A DNA stretch of 44,738 nucleotides from CAYVUV01 sp964455095 (GCA_964455095.1 CAYVUV010000346.1:1-44738), one strand, 5' to 3'; shown: positions 26,320 to 36,127, numbered from the stretch's first letter. Notes: generated from the letters alone by a model not told the origin. Translations and numbers: made by a program.

Positions 26320-26417
26320 TCCCCCTCCTTTCCAAGGAGGGGTTAGGGGAGGTAGCTTTTTGCATCGGTATCCAAGAACGACCTCCCCCGGACCCCCTCC
26401 TTGGAAACGAGGGGGGA
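26320..26417. repeat. nested-palindrome repeat, family I, copy 3
   Basis: The left half begins with TCCCCCTCCTTTCCAAGGAG and the right half ends with CTCCTTGGAAACGAGGGGGG, with a T-rich centre. It has the same design as 5472-5573, with a few substitutions (GGAAACGAGG for GGAAAGGAGG). It lies between hflX and the lipoprotein gene. Confidence 0.87.
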
Positions 26418-26482
26418 ATGTCCGACGGAGAGGAAACCGGGAGGACCGCAGGAATGGCCGGTCAAAGCGCCTGGCGTTCCGC

Positions 26483-27826
<1,344 letters not shown>

Positions 27827-27881
27827 CAGCAGCTAGTAACACTCGCCGCCGGTCGCGTCACCTGCCCTACCGCGCGACGCC

Positions 27882-28046
27882 TCATCCGCGACGCGATTGC
27901 ACGTGCCCGCAGACTCGACACCCGTGGATCTCCTCGATCAACCCGCCGAGCACGGGATCGATCGCCGCGGTGCCGGCCCCATCGACGGGCTCGACCAGCT
28001 TGTCGGCGTGATGGTTCATCTCCGCGCCGCATTTCTCGCACTGCAT
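27882..28046 (-). CDS. small zinc-ribbon protein, 54 residues
   Basis: Read directly from the sequence: the product starts MQCEKCGAEMNHHADKLVEP, contains DPVLGGLIEEIHGCRVCGHV and ends SRRG. Two CxxC pairs (Cys3/Cys6 and Cys43/Cys46) would bind one zinc ion; the middle is an amphipathic stretch. A perfect-looking Shine-Dalgarno GGAGG lies eight bases before the ATG. It starts 13 bases after the FMN reductase stop, so the two are cotranscribed. I believe small proteins with an EMNHHADKL-like core occur in other bacteria, but I know no function for them. Its short length means it falls below common gene-finding cutoffs. Confidence 0.82.
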   Translation of the reverse strand: MQCEKCGAEMNHHADKLVEPVDGAGTAAIDPVLGGLIEEIHGCRVCGHVQSRRG

Positions 28047-28059
28047 CGCCGCCCTCCGC

Positions 28060-28629
28060 TCACTTCAACGCAATGTGATCCCGGCCGTGGCGCAGCGTGC
28101 GCGCCATCCAGATCAGCTCGTCGAGGAACTTGTCGGCCCGGCGCACGAACGCCTCGTCCAACAAGCGCCCGCTGTCGTCGAAGACCTTGCCCACCTCGCC
28201 GAAATTCAGGTCCCAGAAGATCGCCACCAGGCCGAGCTCGCGCAGCACCGGCAGGAGGTTCTCGATCGCCCGCGCGCCGCCGAACGTGCCGGCCGAGACG
28301 CCGGCGACGCCGGCGGGCTTGTGGATGTACTCTTTCAGGCAGGTGTCGAGCACGTGCTTCAGCAGACCCGGCACGCCGTGATTGTACTCGGGCGTGACGA
28401 TGACGAGGCCGTCGGCGAGCGCCATCTTCTGTGCGAAGGACTCGTCGCGCGCCGGTTCGCCGGCATCATCGACCCGCAACTGCAGCGCCGCGATGTCGAT
28501 CAGCTCGGTCGCGACGCCATCGCGCCGGCGCAACTGCTCGACGACGAAGCGCGCCACGTGCGCACTCATTCTCCCCTTGCGCGTCGTGCCGAGAATGACG
28601 GGAATGCTCAACGGGCGAGTGCTGTCCAC
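28060..28629 (-). CDS. NADPH-dependent FMN reductase family protein
   Basis: A protein of 189 residues with the flavodoxin-like fold of the SsuE/ChrR/azoreductase group: VILGTTRKGRMS forms the phosphate-binding loop for FMN, and VIVTPEYNHGVPGLLKHVLD is the family hallmark that stacks on the flavin. Members reduce FMN, quinones, azo dyes or metal ions with NAD(P)H. The GTG start at 28629 is supported by AGGAGGA nine bases upstream. It is the first gene of a short operon with the zinc-ribbon gene. The real electron acceptor cannot be inferred. Confidence 0.9.
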   Translation of the reverse strand: MDSTRPLSIPVILGTTRKGRMSAHVARFVVEQLRRRDGVATELIDIAALQLRVDDAGEPARDESFAQKMALADGLVIVTPEYNHGVPGLLKHVLDTCLKEYIHKPAGVAGVSAGTFGGARAIENLLPVLRELGLVAIFWDLNFGEVGKVFDDSGRLLDEAFVRRADKFLDELIWMARTLRHGRDHIALK

Positions 28630-28692
28630 CGCGTGTCCTCCTGCTCTCGCTTCCCCAAAGGGGGAGACTCTGAGGAAAAACCACCGCGCCTT

Positions 28693-29565
28693 TCACGCGG
28701 CGCCGGCCCCGGTCATCTGCGCGCTCACCTCCCACAGCCGGCGCGCGTCGTCATCGTCCTGGGCGAACTTCGCCGGCGATTTCGCGCGCTTGTCGGAGAA
28801 GTACTGGCCGCTGACTCCCGTCACCTCGGGCGAGGCGCAGAGATAGACCGAGGTCTCCGCGCCCTTGGCGGGCGTGCGGATGAACGGCGCGATCAGGCGC
28901 GTGCCGAAGCGGTAGAAGCCGCCGTTGTTCTGCGCGAAGCGCGTCGCCACGGTCCCCGGGTGCAAGCAGTTGACCGTCACGCCGCTGCCCGCCAGGCGCC
29001 GCGCCAGCTCGCGCGTGAAGAGGATGTTGGCCAGCTTCGACTGGCCGTAGTTGCGCATGGCCGCGTAGGACTTCTCGCCCTGCAGGTTGGCGAAGTCGAG
29101 CCGCCCGCGGGCGAAGCGGTGCGCGTCGGAGGCGACGTTGACGATGCGCGCCGGCGCGCTGGCCTTCAGCCGGTCGAGCAACAGCAACGTGAGCAGGAAG
29201 TAGCCGAGATGGTTGACCGCGAAGGTGGTCTCGATGCCGTCGACCGTGAGCGTGCGCTCGGTGTTCATCAGACCGGCGTTGTTGAGCAGCACGTGCAGCG
29301 GCCGGCCGGTGGCGAGGAAGTCGCTCGCCAGGCGCCGGATCTCGGCCTGCGACGACAGGTCGGCGAGCATCAGGTCGACGCGATGGCTGCCGCTCTGCGC
29401 GGCGATCTCCGCCACCGCCGCTTCGCCGCGGGCGCGATCGCGGCAGACCAACACCAGCTCTGCCCCGGTGCGCGCCAACTCCAGCGCCGCCGCCTTGCCG
29501 ATGCCGTTGCTGGCACCGGTGACCATGCAGGTCTTGCCGCGCAGATTCCAGGAGGGTTCGGTCAT
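28693..29565 (-). CDS. short-chain dehydrogenase (retinol dehydrogenase-like SDR)
   Basis: A protein of 290 residues from the ATG at 29565. The Rossmann glycine motif TGASNGIG, the LLNNAG motif and the catalytic Ser/Tyr/Lys (VNVASDAH, then YGQSKLAN) are all in place. The arrangement LADLSSQAEIRRL and HLGYFLLTLLLLDRL is that of the retinol dehydrogenase/WWOX-like branch, which oxidises or reduces hydrophobic alcohols and ketones with NADP(H). The same frame stays open far upstream to 31695, but this is the antisense of two other genes. It lies 63 bp downstream of the FMN reductase start on the same strand. Confidence 0.92.
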   Translation of the reverse strand: MTEPSWNLRGKTCMVTGASNGIGKAAALELARTGAELVLVCRDRARGEAAVAEIAAQSGSHRVDLMLADLSSQAEIRRLASDFLATGRPLHVLLNNAGLMNTERTLTVDGIETTFAVNHLGYFLLTLLLLDRLKASAPARIVNVASDAHRFARGRLDFANLQGEKSYAAMRNYGQSKLANILFTRELARRLAGSGVTVNCLHPGTVATRFAQNNGGFYRFGTRLIAPFIRTPAKGAETSVYLCASPEVTGVSGQYFSDKRAKSPAKFAQDDDDARRLWEVSAQMTGAGAA

Positions 29566-29749
29566 GGCCCGCACCTTAGAAGACGCGGCCCACCCTGTGA
29601 AGCCGGTATGGGCACCCTCTTTCAAGAGACTGGACTTTGTCAGATCAGTCGCGGTATGTTTCGACCACGTGGGAGACTTTGGGGGGGCAGGCGCAGGCGG
29701 AGGGTCTGAGAAGCGGGGGCTTGTGCTTCGCTGCGTTCCAGGACCTCTG

Positions 29750-29779
29750 TTGACGCAGTTGCCGACACGAATTTTCAAT
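29750..29779 (+). promoter_or_regulatory. predicted promoter of the beta-helix gene
   Basis: TTGACG at 29750-29755 and TTCAAT at 29774-29779 with 18 bases between; five and four matches to the sigma-70 hexamers. The divergent SDR gene lies on the other side of this 255-bp gap. The remaining gap sequence shows nothing else I can assign. Confidence 0.35.
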
Positions 29780-29820
29780 CCGAACACGAAACGTCTTCGA
29801 GACGCGCACGGAGAAAACTG

Positions 29821-30966
29821 ATGACGCCAGGTCGATTGATCACCCTTCCAGTCCTCGCTCTGGGTCTGTCCCTGGTGTGGGGACCCTCGGCGGCACCGGC
29901 GGCCACGCACACGGTCAATCCCGGCGACTCGATCCAGGCGGCGGTCAACGCGGCGGCGCCTGGCGACACGGTGAAGGTGATGCCCGGCGACTACATCGGG
30001 GTGGGCGCGGGCTCGGCCGCGGTCAGGATCACCAAGCCCCTCAAGTTGCTGGCCAAGAGCAACATAAAGAAGGGCGTCAGGGTTCGCATTCTGCCGGCTC
30101 CGGGACAAACCGACGGTATTCTCGTCGAGCCCGCCAACCCGCTTGATCCGGACGTCGACGGCGTCACGATCCAGGGCTTCACCGTCCAGGGCTTTCCGAA
30201 CAACGGCATCTGGCTGCGCCACGTGAACAACTTCAAGATCCAACGCAACGAGACGATCGACAACCTCGAGAACGGCATCTGGCCCACCCTGTCCGCGAAC
30301 GGCATGGTGAAGAAAAACGTCTCCTACGGCTCCGAGGACAGCGCGCTGTGGATCGAGGCTTCCGAGAACGTCCGAGTCATCAAGAACGAGCTCCATAGCA
30401 GCCCGACGGGCATGGAGATCACGGTCTCCAAGAACATCTCGGTGATGAAGAACGACATCCACCACAACACCATCGGCATCGGCCTCTACCATCCGTCGGC
30501 GGCGGGCCTGCCGCCGCTTATGCCGCTGTCGGACAATGGCTACTGGAAGATCACCGGCAACTACGTGCACGACAACAACGCACCGAACACTGCGCCGCCG
30601 GGATCGATGGCCTCGGCGCTGCCGAGCGGTGGCGGCATCCTGGTCCTGGGCGTCGATCACGTCGACGTGACCAAGAACCGGATCGAGAACAACGACTTCT
30701 TCGGCATCGGCATGATCGACTACTGCATTGCGGTGACGGGCACCGACTTCGACTGCACGCTCAATCCGCCGGAAGTGGCCGACACATCGCCCGATTTCAA
30801 CCAATTCATCGCCAATCCTCTGTACGCCAACGGCACCAACCCGCCGCCCGGGGATTTCGCGCCCTTTGCCTCGGACATCCTGGTCCTCGGCGGATCGAAC
30901 AACTGCTTCAGCGACAACACATTCATGACCTCGGTCTTCGTGCCGCCGAATCCGCCCGAGTGCTAG
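29821..30966 (+). CDS. secreted right-handed parallel beta-helix protein
   Basis: A protein of 381 residues. A signal peptide ends near APAATHTVNPG. NPGDSIQAAVNAAAPGDTVKVMPGDYI is the usual opening of NosD/pectate-lyase-like beta-helix proteins. Coils of about 22 residues follow, rich in I/V and N (GVTIQGFTVQGFPNNGIWL; NNFKIQRNETIDNLENGIW; ENVRVIKNELHSSPTGMEI; KNISVMKNDIHHNTIGIGL). Such folds bind or cleave polysaccharides, or act as scaffolds; no pectate-lyase calcium or catalytic arginine set is obvious. A GGAGAA eight bases upstream supports the ATG. It has no membrane anchor and ends in a Cys (NPPEC). It leads a run of four plus-strand genes with haem proteins. Confidence 0.88.
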   Translation: MTPGRLITLPVLALGLSLVWGPSAAPAATHTVNPGDSIQAAVNAAAPGDTVKVMPGDYIGVGAGSAAVRITKPLKLLAKSNIKKGVRVRILPAPGQTDGILVEPANPLDPDVDGVTIQGFTVQGFPNNGIWLRHVNNFKIQRNETIDNLENGIWPTLSANGMVKKNVSYGSEDSALWIEASENVRVIKNELHSSPTGMEITVSKNISVMKNDIHHNTIGIGLYHPSAAGLPPLMPLSDNGYWKITGNYVHDNNAPNTAPPGSMASALPSGGGILVLGVDHVDVTKNRIENNDFFGIGMIDYCIAVTGTDFDCTLNPPEVADTSPDFNQFIANPLYANGTNPPPGDFAPFASDILVLGGSNNCFSDNTFMTSVFVPPNPPEC

Positions 30967-30990
30967 GACTACCGCCGCCGTCGGACGGGC

Positions 30991-31017
30991 GCGCGGCGCG
31001 CGGCCGGAACGCCGCGC
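30991..31017. terminator. GC-rich hairpin between the beta-helix and RidA-like genes
   Basis: GCGCGGCG (30991-30998) pairs with CGCCGCGC (31010-31017). It lies 25 bases after the beta-helix stop and ends close to the ribosome-binding region of the next gene. It may lower read-through or limit translation of the downstream gene; in this base composition such stems also arise by chance. Confidence 0.3.
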
Positions 31018-31029
31018 GGGGGTGACGTG

Positions 31030-32217
31030 ATGCCCCCGCGCGCCTGCTCGACCGTCCTGCGGCGCTTCGCCGGCCCGCGGGCGACCGAGCTGGCGATCCT
31101 CTGTCGCCCGGCGGGCCCACCCGCCGATGCGGTGCACCAGGCGGAGGCTGCCTACCGAGGGCTGGCCGAACACCTGGCCGCCGATCGGGCATCGTTCCGC
31201 GATCTCGTCTCCGAGACGCTCTTCCTGCGCGATATCCGGCGCGATCTGCCCCGGGTGCTCGATGTCCGCACACGCCTCCTGGCGGACATCGGCCAGGGCG
31301 CCGATGCCCTGGCACCCGCGTTCATCCAGCAGGCCCCGATCGGCCAGGGAGCGGCCTTCGAGCTCGCGGCGTCGGCCGTCCTCCCCCACAATCGCGACGC
31401 CTGGTCGGTGCGCGACGTGCGGGCCGCGGCGTCGTGCGCGTGCGAGGGATGCGCGCGATCCGCGGCACGGCTCGTTTGTCTCGGCGACCAGACGTCGCTT
31501 CAGACAACGAACGTCTACGGCACCGGCAGCGGGGCCTTCGAGCAGGTCTCCAACATGTTCGGCGCGGCGGAGCGCCTGCTCGACCAGTGTGGCATGGGGT
31601 TTCGCGACGTCGTCCGCACCTGGATCCAGCTCCGCGACATCAACCGGGACTACGACGCGTTCAATAGCGCCCGACGCGCGTTCTTCCAGCGCCACGGGAT
31701 CGAGCTACGGCCGGCCAGCACCGGCGTCCAGGGCGTGCCGTTTCCCGACGCGCACGACTTTGCCATGCAACTCCACGCGGTGAAGTCCTCCCGGCCGCTC
31801 GACGTCACGCCGATGTCCGCTCCGACGCTCAACGAGGCGTGGAGCTACGGGGCCGACTTCTCGCGCGGCCTGCGGGTCGCCGAGGCGAACAAGGTAGCTC
31901 TCTACGTCTCGGGGACCGCGAGCATCGACGAAGCGGGACGCACCGTCCACCCGCGCGACTTCGCGGCGCAGGCCGATCGCATGCTGCACAACATCGCCTC
32001 ACTGCTCGCCCAGCAGGGGGCTACCTTCGAGCACCTGATCTCCGGGGTCACGTACCTGAAGCACCCGAGCGACGCACCGGTCTTGCGCTCGCTGTATCGC
32101 CAGCGCGGCTTCGACGGCTTCCCGTGCGCGTTGGTCGAGACCCCGCTGTGCCGGCCCGAGCTGCTCTGTGAGACGGAAGTCGTGGCGATGCTTCCTCTCG
32201 CATCGGCAGAAGCGTAG
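31030..32217 (+). CDS. RidA/chorismatase-superfamily protein with tandem RidA-like modules
   Basis: A protein of 395 residues from the ATG at 31030. The C-terminal 130 residues read as a RidA (YjgF) fold: LYVSGTASIDEAGRT, HPRDFAAQADRMLHNIASLL, then GFPCALVETPLCRPELLCETEV. The middle, TWIQLRDINRDYDAFNSARR followed by RPASTGVQG and SYGADFSRG, resembles the FkbO/Hyg5/XanB2 chorismatases, which carry a RidA-like fold and make hydroxybenzoates or dihydrocyclohexadienoates from chorismate. The N-terminal 115 residues look like a further RidA-like module (DLVSETLFLRDI). A cysteine cluster CACEGC lies near residue 140. No signal peptide is seen. Imine hydrolysis or chorismate chemistry are both possible. 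It ends nine bases before the next gene. Confidence 0.8.
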   Translation: MPPRACSTVLRRFAGPRATELAILCRPAGPPADAVHQAEAAYRGLAEHLAADRASFRDLVSETLFLRDIRRDLPRVLDVRTRLLADIGQGADALAPAFIQQAPIGQGAAFELAASAVLPHNRDAWSVRDVRAAASCACEGCARSAARLVCLGDQTSLQTTNVYGTGSGAFEQVSNMFGAAERLLDQCGMGFRDVVRTWIQLRDINRDYDAFNSARRAFFQRHGIELRPASTGVQGVPFPDAHDFAMQLHAVKSSRPLDVTPMSAPTLNEAWSYGADFSRGLRVAEANKVALYVSGTASIDEAGRTVHPRDFAAQADRMLHNIASLLAQQGATFEHLISGVTYLKHPSDAPVLRSLYRQRGFDGFPCALVETPLCRPELLCETEVVAMLPLASAEA

Positions 32218-32226
32218 GAAGGAGTC

Positions 32227-34584
32227 ATGCCGAGGGCTCGTCGTTCGGTCGTGGTCGCGGCCGCCGCCATTCCGGTTGCGCTCGTCGCCAGCCTGCTCGT
32301 TGCCGCCTCCGATCGCACGCCGATCGCCGCCGCCGAAGCGGCCGAGGCGCGATTGCAGATCACCTATCCGCAGGAGGGCACGCTGTTTCCGCCCGAGATT
32401 GTCGCGCCGACCTTCCTGTGGGAGGACAAGACGGACGGTGTCGATCGCTGGGACGTGGTGGTGCGCGACGACAGCGGCGCCGAAGTGCTGCGGGAGACGG
32501 TCGACGCACCGCGCTGGCGACCGTCCGAGGAGCGCTGGAGGCAGATCAAACAGCGCAGCGCCGAGCGCGATGCCGAGGTGACCGTCGCCGGCGTCGGCCG
32601 CGCCACGCCGGCAACCGTGCTGTCGTCGGGGCGCGTGCACATGCGAACGTCGAAGGACGTGGTCGGCGATTCGCTCTTCTATCGAGAGGTCCCCTTGCCG
32701 TTCCTGACGGCCGTGCAGGATCCATCCCGCATCCGTTGGCGCTACGGCACCATCGACCTCGAGTCCGGCCCGCCGATCGTGCTGCAGAACCTGCCCGTGT
32801 GCGGCAACTGCCATTCCTTCGCAGACAATGGCAGCGTGCTCGGGCTCGACGTCGACTACGGCAACGACAAGGGCGCGTACGGCATCATGCCGGTGTCGAC
32901 GCATATGGTGATGCACGACGACAACATCATCACCTGGGCGGACTTCAAACGCGAGGACGGAGAGCTCACCTTCGGCCTGCTGTCGCGCGTCTCGCCGACG
33001 GGGCGGTATGTGATCAGCACGGTCAAGGACCGGTCGGTGTTCGTCGCCATCCCGGACCTCATGATCTCGCAGCTCTTCTTTCCCATCAAAGGCATTCTCG
33101 TCGTCTACGATCGGGAGACCAAGACGTTTGCGGCGTTGCCGGGCGCCAACGACCCGCAGTACGTGCAGACCAACGCAGTGTGGAGCCCCGACGGCAAGGA
33201 GATCGTGTTCGCCAGAAACAAGGCCCACCGCGCGGAGCACCTCGAGCAGCAGAACGCCGCGCTGGTGGACGAGAAGGACGTGCCGGAGTTCACCGTCGAG
33301 AAGCAGCCCTTTCGCTACGACCTGTACCGGATGCCGTTCAACGACGGGAAGGGCGGAACGCCGTTGGCGCTCGAGGGCGCGTCGAACAACGGGATGAGCA
33401 ACTACTTCCCGAAGTACTCGCCCGATGGCAGGTGGATCGTCTTCACCAAGTCCAAGAGCTACATGCTGCTGCAGCCCGACAGCGAGCTGTGGATCATCCC
33501 CGCGGCGGGGGGCCCGGCGCGACGCTTGCGCTACAACACGCGGCGCATGAACTCCTGGCACAGCTGGTCGTCGAACAGCCGCTGGCTGGTCTTCTCCTCG
33601 AAGGTGAACGGACCGTACACGCAGCTCTTCCTCACGCACATCGACGAGCACGGCAACGACAGCCCGCCGGTGCTGCTCGAGCGTTTCACCTCGCCGGACC
33701 GGGCGGCGAACATCCCGGAGTTCGTCAAGCTCCCCGGCAACGCCATCGCCGACATTCGCGAGCAGTTCCTGGATGCGTACTCGTTCCTGCGCGCCGGAAT
33801 GGCCAACGAGCACACCGGCGACCACGTCGGAGCGGAACGGGCCTATCGGCGTGGGCTGGAGATCGCGCCGGACAACGTCGAGCTGCACAACTCGCTGGGA
33901 TGGACGTTGTTCCAGGCCGGCAGGACCGCAGAGGCGGTGGCGGAATACCGGCGCGCCCTGGCCTTGAAGCCCGATCACGCCAAGGCGCACAACAACCTGG
34001 CGCTCGCGCTGGTGGAGCTCGGCCAGCTCGACGAGGCCGCCAGTCACTTCAAGGCCTCGCTCGCGATCGAGCCCAAGGCGGAGATCTACAGCGACCTTGG
34101 ATTCACCATGGCCCAGCTGGGTAGATCGCAGGAAGCGCTGGAGGATTACCGCAAAGCGCTCGCGCTGGATCCGAATTGCGCCTCGGCGCATGCCAACCTG
34201 GCCGTGACCTTCGTGCAGGCGGGCAACCTCGCCGAGGCCGAGTCCCACTACCGTCAGGCGCTCGCGGGACGGCCAACCGCCCAGACCCACAACGGCCTGG
34301 GATACGTGCTCGCCCGACAAGGTCAGGCGGAAGCGGCCATCGCGGAGTTCCACAAAGCGATCGAGGTCGACCCGACCTTCATGCCCGCGTACAACAACCT
34401 GGCCGACGCGCTGGCGCGGGAGGGCAAGCTCGAGAAGGCGGCTGATGACTACCGGCGTTCGCTCGCGGAGCAGCCGAGCGCCGTCGCTCACAACGCGCTC
34501 GGTGCCATCCTGCGCAAGCTGGGAAAGACGGACGAGGCGGCCGACCAGTTCAGCAAGGCGAAGGCCCTGGAGTCAGGCCGCTAG
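32227..34584 (+). CDS. exported mono-haem TolB-propeller/TPR protein
   Basis: A protein of 785 residues. An N-terminal hydrophobic segment (VVVAAAAIPVALVASLLVAA) serves as signal or anchor. After an Ig-like stretch comes one c-type haem site, Cys192-Cys195-His196 (VCGNCHSFADNG), followed by DVDYGNDKGAYGIM. Residues about 240-510 form a TolB/PD40 propeller (AVWSPDGKEIVFAR; PKYSPDGRWIVFTK). From about 520 to the end lie seven or eight TPRs (NSLGWTLFQAGRTAEAVAEY and repeats), a protein-protein scaffold. The haem-propeller-TPR order suggests a periplasmic assembly or electron-transfer hub. A strong GGAAGGAG precedes the ATG, and the gene is coupled to the RidA-like gene upstream. Confidence 0.88.
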   Translation: MPRARRSVVVAAAAIPVALVASLLVAASDRTPIAAAEAAEARLQITYPQEGTLFPPEIVAPTFLWEDKTDGVDRWDVVVRDDSGAEVLRETVDAPRWRPSEERWRQIKQRSAERDAEVTVAGVGRATPATVLSSGRVHMRTSKDVVGDSLFYREVPLPFLTAVQDPSRIRWRYGTIDLESGPPIVLQNLPVCGNCHSFADNGSVLGLDVDYGNDKGAYGIMPVSTHMVMHDDNIITWADFKREDGELTFGLLSRVSPTGRYVISTVKDRSVFVAIPDLMISQLFFPIKGILVVYDRETKTFAALPGANDPQYVQTNAVWSPDGKEIVFARNKAHRAEHLEQQNAALVDEKDVPEFTVEKQPFRYDLYRMPFNDGKGGTPLALEGASNNGMSNYFPKYSPDGRWIVFTKSKSYMLLQPDSELWIIPAAGGPARRLRYNTRRMNSWHSWSSNSRWLVFSSKVNGPYTQLFLTHIDEHGNDSPPVLLERFTSPDRAANIPEFVKLPGNAIADIREQFLDAYSFLRAGMANEHTGDHVGAERAYRRGLEIAPDNVELHNSLGWTLFQAGRTAEAVAEYRRALALKPDHAKAHNNLALALVELGQLDEAASHFKASLAIEPKAEIYSDLGFTMAQLGRSQEALEDYRKALALDPNCASAHANLAVTFVQAGNLAEAESHYRQALAGRPTAQTHNGLGYVLARQGQAEAAIAEFHKAIEVDPTFMPAYNNLADALAREGKLEKAADDYRRSLAEQPSAVAHNALGAILRKLGKTDEAADQFSKAKALESGR

Positions 34585-34731
34585 ACATCAGGGTACACGC
34601 TCTTGCAATAAGGGAATTCAAAGAGGAAGGTTCGAGTGAAGGGGCACCCTGGGGGTCTGCGGTGCGCCTGTTCCAAGACCGATGGCGATGCTTTGCTGCG
34701 AACCCAACCGGCCGCGCAGCGGGGGGAATTC

Positions 34732-35955
34732 ATGAGCCGATTTCGACCGACAACAGGGACGTCCGTCAGAACGATCGCACGGCATGCCGGGGGCGCGGTC
34801 GCGCTCCTCTGCCTGACGCTGTGGGCGCCGACCGCGGACGCGTACCCCATGTACGACGATGGCATGGGGACCGGCTGCGTCTCGTGCCACGTGGGCTTCC
34901 AGGGCGGCAACGGCGTGCTCCACCAGAGACACCGGATCGAATTCAACATCACGCAATGCAACCTGTGTCATCCGAACGGCGGCGGCAGCAAGCCCGTCCT
35001 GACATATTCGAGTGGTCCGGGCGGCGGTCTCGGCTGCGCTGGATGCCACGGTCAGGACTATGGTGAGACGTCGCCGAACAGCCTGCAGCCGAAGGCAACC
35101 TCCTACGGTCTGCGTCTGTTCCACGTCAATCAGGGCGAGACCACTTGCGGAACCGGCAGTTGCCACGCGCCGGGAATGAACGGTTTCCCCAATCCCTTCC
35201 CGCCGCTGTTCGGTGAGGATGAACCGCCGCCGTACTACGGCCAGCCGACCAACAATCTGACGGACCCGTGTTCGAGCAGCCAGGAGGACCTGACCGCCGA
35301 CCTCGACTCCGTCGGCCTGGACAACGATGGCGACGGCAACGCCGACTTCCCGGCAGACAGCGACTGCCCGCAACCCCCGACACCCACGCCCACGGCGAGC
35401 CCGACCCCGACCGTGGGAATCGCCTGCGGCACCGCCCCGGCGGTCTGCATCGCTCCGGAGAAGGGCATCCTGATCGTCGACGAAAAGACGGCGGGCAAGG
35501 AGAAGCTGAAGGTCAAGCTCACCAAGCTGCAACCGCTTGTGGCGCAAGCCGATTTCGGCAACCCGGTGAGCGGCAGCACGGCCTACACGATCTGCATCTA
35601 CGATTCCACCAGCCAACTGCGCGGCACCTACTCGATCTCACGAGCGGGTCAGACGTGCGTCGACAAGCCCTGCTGGGCGGCGGTCTCCGACACCGGGTAC
35701 AAGTACGGCGACAAGAGCACCGCGGCCGACGGAATCCTCAAGATGAAGTTGAGCGGCGGCGAGGCCGGCAAGGGCAAGGTCAAGATCACCGGCAAGAACA
35801 CGGACTCGAACTTGCCGCTGGGCGTCGCGGCCTTGTTGCAGAACCAGACCAGCGCGACAGTCCAGGTCCTGACCACCGATGCCGAATGTTTCGGCGTCGG
35901 GCTCACGCAGGTGAAGAAGGCGGACGGCCTGGTCTTCAAAGCCATTGGGCCCTGA
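34732..35955 (+). CDS. exported four-haem cytochrome c with Pro-Thr linker and shared C-terminal domain
   Basis: A protein of 407 residues from the ATG at 34732, six bases after GGGGGGAA. A signal peptide ends near ADAYP. Haem sites are Cys49-Cys52-His53, Cys76-Cys79-His80 and Cys102-Cys105-His106, all CxxCH, plus Cys139-Cys144-His145 in the longer CX4CH form. A calcium-type loop (DNDGDGNADFPADSDC) and a linker of PTPTPT repeats follow. The last 170 residues carry GYKYGDKSTAADG and are related to the extra domains of the M28 peptidase and the propeller cytochrome. It probably moves electrons in the periplasm or at the cell surface. It lies 147 bp after the TPR gene, so it may have its own promoter. 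Confidence 0.88.
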   Translation: MSRFRPTTGTSVRTIARHAGGAVALLCLTLWAPTADAYPMYDDGMGTGCVSCHVGFQGGNGVLHQRHRIEFNITQCNLCHPNGGGSKPVLTYSSGPGGGLGCAGCHGQDYGETSPNSLQPKATSYGLRLFHVNQGETTCGTGSCHAPGMNGFPNPFPPLFGEDEPPPYYGQPTNNLTDPCSSSQEDLTADLDSVGLDNDGDGNADFPADSDCPQPPTPTPTASPTPTVGIACGTAPAVCIAPEKGILIVDEKTAGKEKLKVKLTKLQPLVAQADFGNPVSGSTAYTICIYDSTSQLRGTYSISRAGQTCVDKPCWAAVSDTGYKYGDKSTAADGILKMKLSGGEAGKGKVKITGKNTDSNLPLGVAALLQNQTSATVQVLTTDAECFGVGLTQVKKADGLVFKAIGP

Positions 35956-36127
35956 GGAGCGGTGCGGATCGATAGGTGATCAGCGGGCAGTCGCTCGCTT
36001 CGGCCAGCCCAGGTGGCAGTGAGCGAAGTACACCCATTTGCCCGCAACGGGAGGTACTCGGGTCGTTAACCTGCGGAAGCTCATTGGCCCCGAATGAGCG
36101 TCGGAACCGACTGCGGCGAGCGAGCTA

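Noticed and set aside
28693..31695. A 1000-residue open frame on the minus strand
   Set aside because: Only its last 290 codons (from 29565) are an SDR. The rest is the antisense of the beta-helix and RidA-like genes, open by chance in GC-rich DNA.
31999..34491. An 830-residue open frame opposite the TPR gene
   Set aside because: No motif or ribosome site; the plus strand has the haem, propeller and TPR signatures.
35956..36127. Small frames after the four-haem cytochrome
   Set aside because: No ribosome site, domain or coding bias; I see nothing assignable in this 172-bp gap.
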